In this document: positions 5,395 through 5,463 of the stretch, in pieces | How positions within the stretch are numbered: the stretch's first letter is position 1 | How the letters are laid out: every line of letters begins with the position of its first letter | Assembly (NCBI GenBank): GCA_937877765.1 | Contig: CALGBN010000327.1 | Coordinates: 1-5,463, forward strand | Reading direction: 5' to 3' | Length of the DNA stretch: 5,463 bases | From: Candidatus Bathyarchaeota archaeon | Lineage (GTDB): Archaea > Thermoproteota > Bathyarchaeia > TCS64 | Position numbers and translations under genes: made by a program | Notes under the pieces: generated by a model | The model's database searches: none | The model's input: only the letters and a program-made list of their open reading frames with translations | What the model was told of the DNA's origin: nothing

Positions 5395-5463
5395 CTGTCT
5401 CTTATACACATCTCCGAGCCCACGAGACCTCTCTACATCTCGTATGCCGTCTTCTGCTTGAAA
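5395..5463 (-). other. Nextera P7 sequencing adapter (artefact, right end)
   Basis: This is the exact reverse complement of 1-69: Tn5 mosaic end at 5395-5413, the linker to 5428, the same 8-base index at 5429-5436, the P7 flow-cell sequence to 5460 and three A bases. Read-1 read-through produces this adapter on either genomic strand, which explains why both contig ends carry P7 and neither carries P5. It must be trimmed; it supplies a false start codon to korB. Confidence 0.98.

Noticed and set aside
4738..5409. korB as a complete gene starting at 5409
   Set aside because: Bases beyond 5394 are adapter, and the upstream half of the cofactor motif is missing.
1..5463. Terminal inverted repeats suggesting a transposon or linear plasmid
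   Set aside because: The repeats are Nextera P7 adapter with a sample index, and no transposase, replication or terminal-protein gene is present.

Overview
This window is a whole assembled contig with sequencing adapter left on both ends. Bases 1-69 and 5395-5463 are perfect reverse complements of each other and read as the Illumina Nextera P7 adapter: P7 flow-cell sequence, an 8-base index, and the linker ending in the 19-bp Tn5 mosaic end. Only 70-5394 (5325 bp) is genomic. Both outermost genes are cut by the contig edge and are not naturally broken.

The organism is most likely an archaeon. The evidence is separate KorB and KorC subunits of a ferredoxin-dependent 2-oxoacid oxidoreductase, an AT-rich TATA-type promoter placed for near-leaderless transcription, internal genes with GGTGA/GTGAT ribosome binding sites, and an Lrp/AsnC-type regulator. 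The phylum cannot be fixed from this piece; an uncultivated lineage sampled by metagenome or single-cell sequencing is plausible, but that is inference.

All eight or nine genes are on the minus strand, so transcription runs from right to left. Right block (5394-3767): the 3' part of korB, complete korC overlapping it by one base, and a Nudix hydrolase 9 bp further on, probably one operon. Middle block (3721-2071): five tightly packed sulfur-relay genes in the order tusA, dsrE2, dsrE/tusD, dsrF/tusC, dsrH/tusB. They have their own TATA box, which lies inside an inverted repeat in the 45-bp gap after the Nudix gene. An Lrp/AsnC regulator (2065-1613) follows immediately and probably belongs to the same transcript. 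Left block (1572-70): the first 501 residues of a HyuA-type hydantoinase/5-oxoprolinase ATPase subunit, 40 bp after the regulator and possibly with its own promoter.

Working model: KorABC is central carbon metabolism, generating or using acyl-CoA and reduced ferredoxin. The TusA-DsrE2-DsrEFH set passes persulfide sulfur between cysteine carriers, for tRNA thiolation or sulfur-compound metabolism. The Lrp-like protein may control the sulfur operon, hyuA, or both. No DsrAB, DsrC/TusE, Hdr, MnmA or rhodanese gene is in the window, so the sulfur donor and final acceptor are unknown. There are no tRNAs, rRNAs, CRISPR arrays or genuine mobile elements. No stretch above 300 bp lacks a gene.
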